From NCBI GenBank assembly GCA_949287345.1, contig CASEGD010000102.1, positions 1 to 6,376 on the forward strand: 6,376 bases of DNA, read 5' to 3'. This document shows positions 4,895-6,376 of this stretch, one piece after another. Made by a program: the position numbers and the translations under genes. The notes under the pieces were generated by a model. The model was not told the DNA's origin. It saw only the letters and a list, made by a program, of their open reading frames with translations, and ran no database searches. How positions within the stretch are numbered: the stretch's first letter is position 1; every line of letters starts with the position of its first letter. The stretch comes from an uncultured Phascolarctobacterium sp. (GTDB lineage: Bacteria; Bacillota; Negativicutes; Acidaminococcales; Acidaminococcaceae).

Positions 4895-5716
4895 TTAACC
4901 AAGTGCCACGTCCATTATCATCATTATAGTAAAGCCCACAATAAAGCCAATGGTAGATAAATCTGCGCTTTCATGCTCGCCGCCGCTTTGTGCTTCGGGT
5001 ATCAGTTCTTCTACCACCACATAGAGCATGGCCCCGGCCGCAAATGCCAGTGCATACGGCAAAACAGGCGTCATTCCGGCAACAGCCCACGCACCAAGCA
5101 CGCCTGCCATCGGTTCTACCACGCCGCTTGCCTGCCCGTACATAAAGCTTTTAAAGCGGCTCATGCCTTCACGCCTCAGCGGAATGGATACCGCCGCGCC
5201 TTCCGGAAAGTTTTGCAGGCCTATGCCAAGCGCTACTGCCATAGCCGCAAGCAAGGATGTATGGTCGCCGCTTGCCGCCGCTGCGCCAAAGGCTACGCCA
5301 ACAGCCAGACCTTCCGGTATATTATGCAGCGTTATGCTGAATACCAGAAGAATACTGCGTTTTAAATGCGTCGGTATGCCTTCCGTCTGCCCCTCTTTTG
5401 CAAAGAAGTGGGCATGCGGCATAACGTGGTCTGCCAGGCACAAAAAGCCTGCGCCGCCCATAAAGCCGATGGCCGCTACCAGCCACGCCGGTATGGGTGC
5501 GCTTTCGGCCATTTCGATAGCGGGCTCAAGCAGCGACCAGAAGGACGCCGCCACCATAACGCCTGCGGCAAAGCCCAGCATCATGTTAAGCACGCGTTTG
5601 TTGATTTCTTTAAAAAAGAACACCATGCCTGCGCCCAGCGCCGTCATAAACCAGGTAAAGCAGGTTGACGCCAGCGCCAGCAGTACGGGATCGTTTATTT
5701 TTGTTAATAGTTCCAT
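4895..5716 (-). CDS. ZIP-family divalent metal transporter (ZupT/GufA-like)
   Basis: This 273-residue inner-membrane protein is predicted to import divalent metals (zinc, iron or manganese). It has about eight hydrophobic segments, starting near residues 11-35. The signature metal-site motifs are HNIPEG (131-136, TM4) and QNFPEG (168-173, TM5). EELIPE (236-241) and Glu201 in a later helix (SGVVEP) are also present. A histidine-containing loop, MPHAHFFAKEG (99-109), lies between TM3 and TM4, as in many ZIPs. The start at 5716 has AGAGGT (5727-5722) 5 nt upstream. The metal cannot be read from the sequence. The downstream desulfoferrodoxin needs iron, which makes iron uptake a reasonable guess. 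No clear Fur, Zur or MntR box was recognised at its promoter. Confidence 0.93.
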   Translation of the reverse strand: MELLTKINDPVLLALASTCFTWFMTALGAGMVFFFKEINKRVLNMMLGFAAGVMVAASFWSLLEPAIEMAESAPIPAWLVAAIGFMGGAGFLCLADHVMPHAHFFAKEGQTEGIPTHLKRSILLVFSITLHNIPEGLAVGVAFGAAAASGDHTSLLAAMAVALGIGLQNFPEGAAVSIPLRREGMSRFKSFMYGQASGVVEPMAGVLGAWAVAGMTPVLPYALAFAAGAMLYVVVEELIPEAQSGGEHESADLSTIGFIVGFTIMMIMDVALG

Positions 5717-5740
5717 GTGTCACCTCTTGTATCTACTTTA

Positions 5741-5768
5741 ATTATATATCAAAAAATAATTTTTACAA
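5741..5768 (-). promoter_or_regulatory. promoter of the ZIP-desulfoferrodoxin unit
   Basis: On the minus strand TTGTAA (5768-5763) and TATAAT (5746-5741) are separated by 16 nt. The -10 is perfect and the -35 matches 4 of 6 positions. A start near 5734 gives a leader of about 18 nt before the ZIP start codon. The surrounding 5741-5765 is almost pure A/T, as expected for a strong promoter. Confidence 0.65.
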
Positions 5769-5811
5769 TCTGTTTTGGCAAAAAGCGGGCAAATTATTTC
5801 CCAGGCAACAG

Positions 5812-5837
5812 AAAAACGCCCCTGATGTTCAGAGGCG
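5812..5837 (-). terminator. intrinsic terminator of the flavodoxin gene
   Basis: CGCCCCTGA (5817-5825) folds against TCAGAGGCG (5829-5837) with a 3-nt loop. The only non-Watson-Crick position becomes a G-U pair in the leftward RNA. The stem is followed on the minus strand by TTTTT (5816-5812). It lies about 66 bp past the flavodoxin stop codon. A second smaller hairpin, TAAACGG (5871-5877) with CCGTTTA (5884-5890), sits between stop codon and terminator. Confidence 0.75.
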
Positions 5838-5903
5838 CTCTTTCTGCTTTATGGAGAAATGGATTGAACATAAACGGGGAGGGCCGTTTATGCAGGGAAC
5901 AAA

Positions 5904-6326
5904 TTAAGCTTTGGCAAGCAGGCTGCCGATTTCCTTACATTCGGCTTTGGCGGTGTCGTCGGGTTCGCCCATGGCAAGCACGCCGGGGTGTAAAAGTTCT
6001 GCGCCGTCGGATTGCACTCTGGCTTCCCAGTCCTGCATGTAGCTGCCGCCCCAGCCGTAAGAGCCGAACAGCACTACTTTTTTGCCTTTTAATTTATCTT
6101 CAAGCATGGTAAAAAAGGGTTCAAATTCAGTTTCTTCCAAAACTTCCGCGCCCATGGCGCTGCAACCAAATGCAATTTTATCATAAGTGGCGGCTTCGTC
6201 GGGCGTAATTTCGCTTACGCTTTTAACAACGGCTTCGGCGCCAGCTTCTTTAATGCCTTCGGCAACGGCTTCGGCCATCATTTGCGTGTTGCCCGTACCG
6301 GACCAGTAAATTACAGCTATTTCCAT
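5904..6326 (-). CDS. short-chain flavodoxin
   Basis: This 140-residue FMN protein carries one electron at low potential and commonly replaces ferredoxin when iron is scarce. The phosphate-binding loop SGTGNT is at residues 9-14, preceded by the VIYW strand. GCSAMG (54-59) and FGSYGWGG (87-94), with Trp92, form the isoalloxazine-binding loops. The end, ECKEIGSLLAKA, is the usual last helix. Overall the order and wording of motifs (YWSGTGNT, GC.AMG.E.LE, EPFF, LKGKKV.LFGSYGWG, ECKE.G) closely resemble my memory of the Megasphaera elsdenii flavodoxin. Length is normal for the short-chain class, which lacks the extra beta-5 insertion. The start at 6326 is fixed by a full AAGGAGGT site (6341-6334) 7 nt away. 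It has its own terminator at 5812-5837, so it is a separate unit from the ZIP gene. Confidence 0.97.
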   Translation of the reverse strand: MEIAVIYWSGTGNTQMMAEAVAEGIKEAGAEAVVKSVSEITPDEAATYDKIAFGCSAMGAEVLEETEFEPFFTMLEDKLKGKKVVLFGSYGWGGSYMQDWEARVQSDGAELLHPGVLAMGEPDDTAKAECKEIGSLLAKA

Positions 6327-6340
6327 TATATGTACCTCCT

Positions 6341-6376
6341 TTATATGGCAGCGGCGGCAACTTTTAAGGTTGCGCC
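6341..6376 (-). CDS. possible 3' end of an upstream gene cut by the window edge
   Basis: Eleven minus-strand codons are open from the window edge to TAA (6343-6341), reading GATLKVAAAAI. The stop codon shares a base with the flavodoxin Shine-Dalgarno and is 14 bp from the flavodoxin start, a spacing typical of genes in one operon. No convincing promoter is seen in 6342-6376. Eleven codons are too few for identification, and an open frame this short can arise by chance. Confidence 0.3.
   Translation of the reverse strand, partial: GATLKVAAAAI

Noticed and set aside
5028..5741. Plus-strand 237-aa open frame
   Set aside because: It is antisense to the ZIP transporter gene, where the HNIPEG and QNFPEG motifs fix the true strand.
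5851..5907. 18-codon plus-strand ORF between the ZIP and flavodoxin genes
   Set aside because: No ribosome binding site or promoter is seen and it overlaps the 3' untranslated region of flavodoxin.
1..6376. tRNA, rRNA, CRISPR array, transposase or integrase
   Set aside because: No cloverleaf, ribosomal signature, regularly spaced direct repeats or recombinase motifs were seen on either strand.

Overview
The window suggests a strictly or mostly anaerobic, diderm member of the Firmicutes, most likely a Negativicute of the Acidaminococcaceae or Veillonellaceae type. Three things point there. It has low-GC Firmicutes-style ribosome binding sites. It encodes a flavodoxin that closely resembles, from memory, the Megasphaera elsdenii protein. 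It also encodes a type V autotransporter, which needs an outer membrane. A two-iron desulfoferrodoxin fits an anaerobe. The genus is an inference; Phascolarctobacterium would fit but is not proven.

Layout. Positions 2-712 (+) are the C-terminal part of a class I/II PLP-dependent aminotransferase cut by the window edge. Positions 713-953 hold a perfect-consensus promoter (TTGACA, 16 nt, TATAAT) followed by about 100 nt of structured sequence with its own intrinsic terminator and no usable ORF. This is a candidate small RNA that resembles, from memory, the antisense RNA of 'holin-like toxin' type I loci, but no toxin ORF is visible. Positions 954-1286 (-) encode an unrecognised 110-residue protein with a C-terminal helix-turn-helix. 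Positions 1323-1912 are a roughly 590-nt gene-free stretch with relic-like and hairpin sequence.

Positions 1980-4076 (-) encode a 698-residue autotransporter. Its passenger domain is far more AT-rich than its signal peptide and beta-barrel, so the gene looks mosaic. Upstream of it (4083-4457) are a 76-bp segment bounded by perfect 12-bp inverted repeats, a C7 tract, a candidate extended -10 promoter and a series of strong hairpins.

Positions 4458-5716 (-) hold a ZIP-family metal transporter followed by desulfoferrodoxin (superoxide reductase), probably co-transcribed from one promoter near 5741-5768. Positions 5904-6326 (-) encode flavodoxin, with its own terminator and possibly the end of an upstream gene at the window edge. 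Together, the right-hand genes are a metal-uptake, superoxide-defence and low-potential electron-transfer group. The left-hand genes and the autotransporter do not share an obvious pathway with them.
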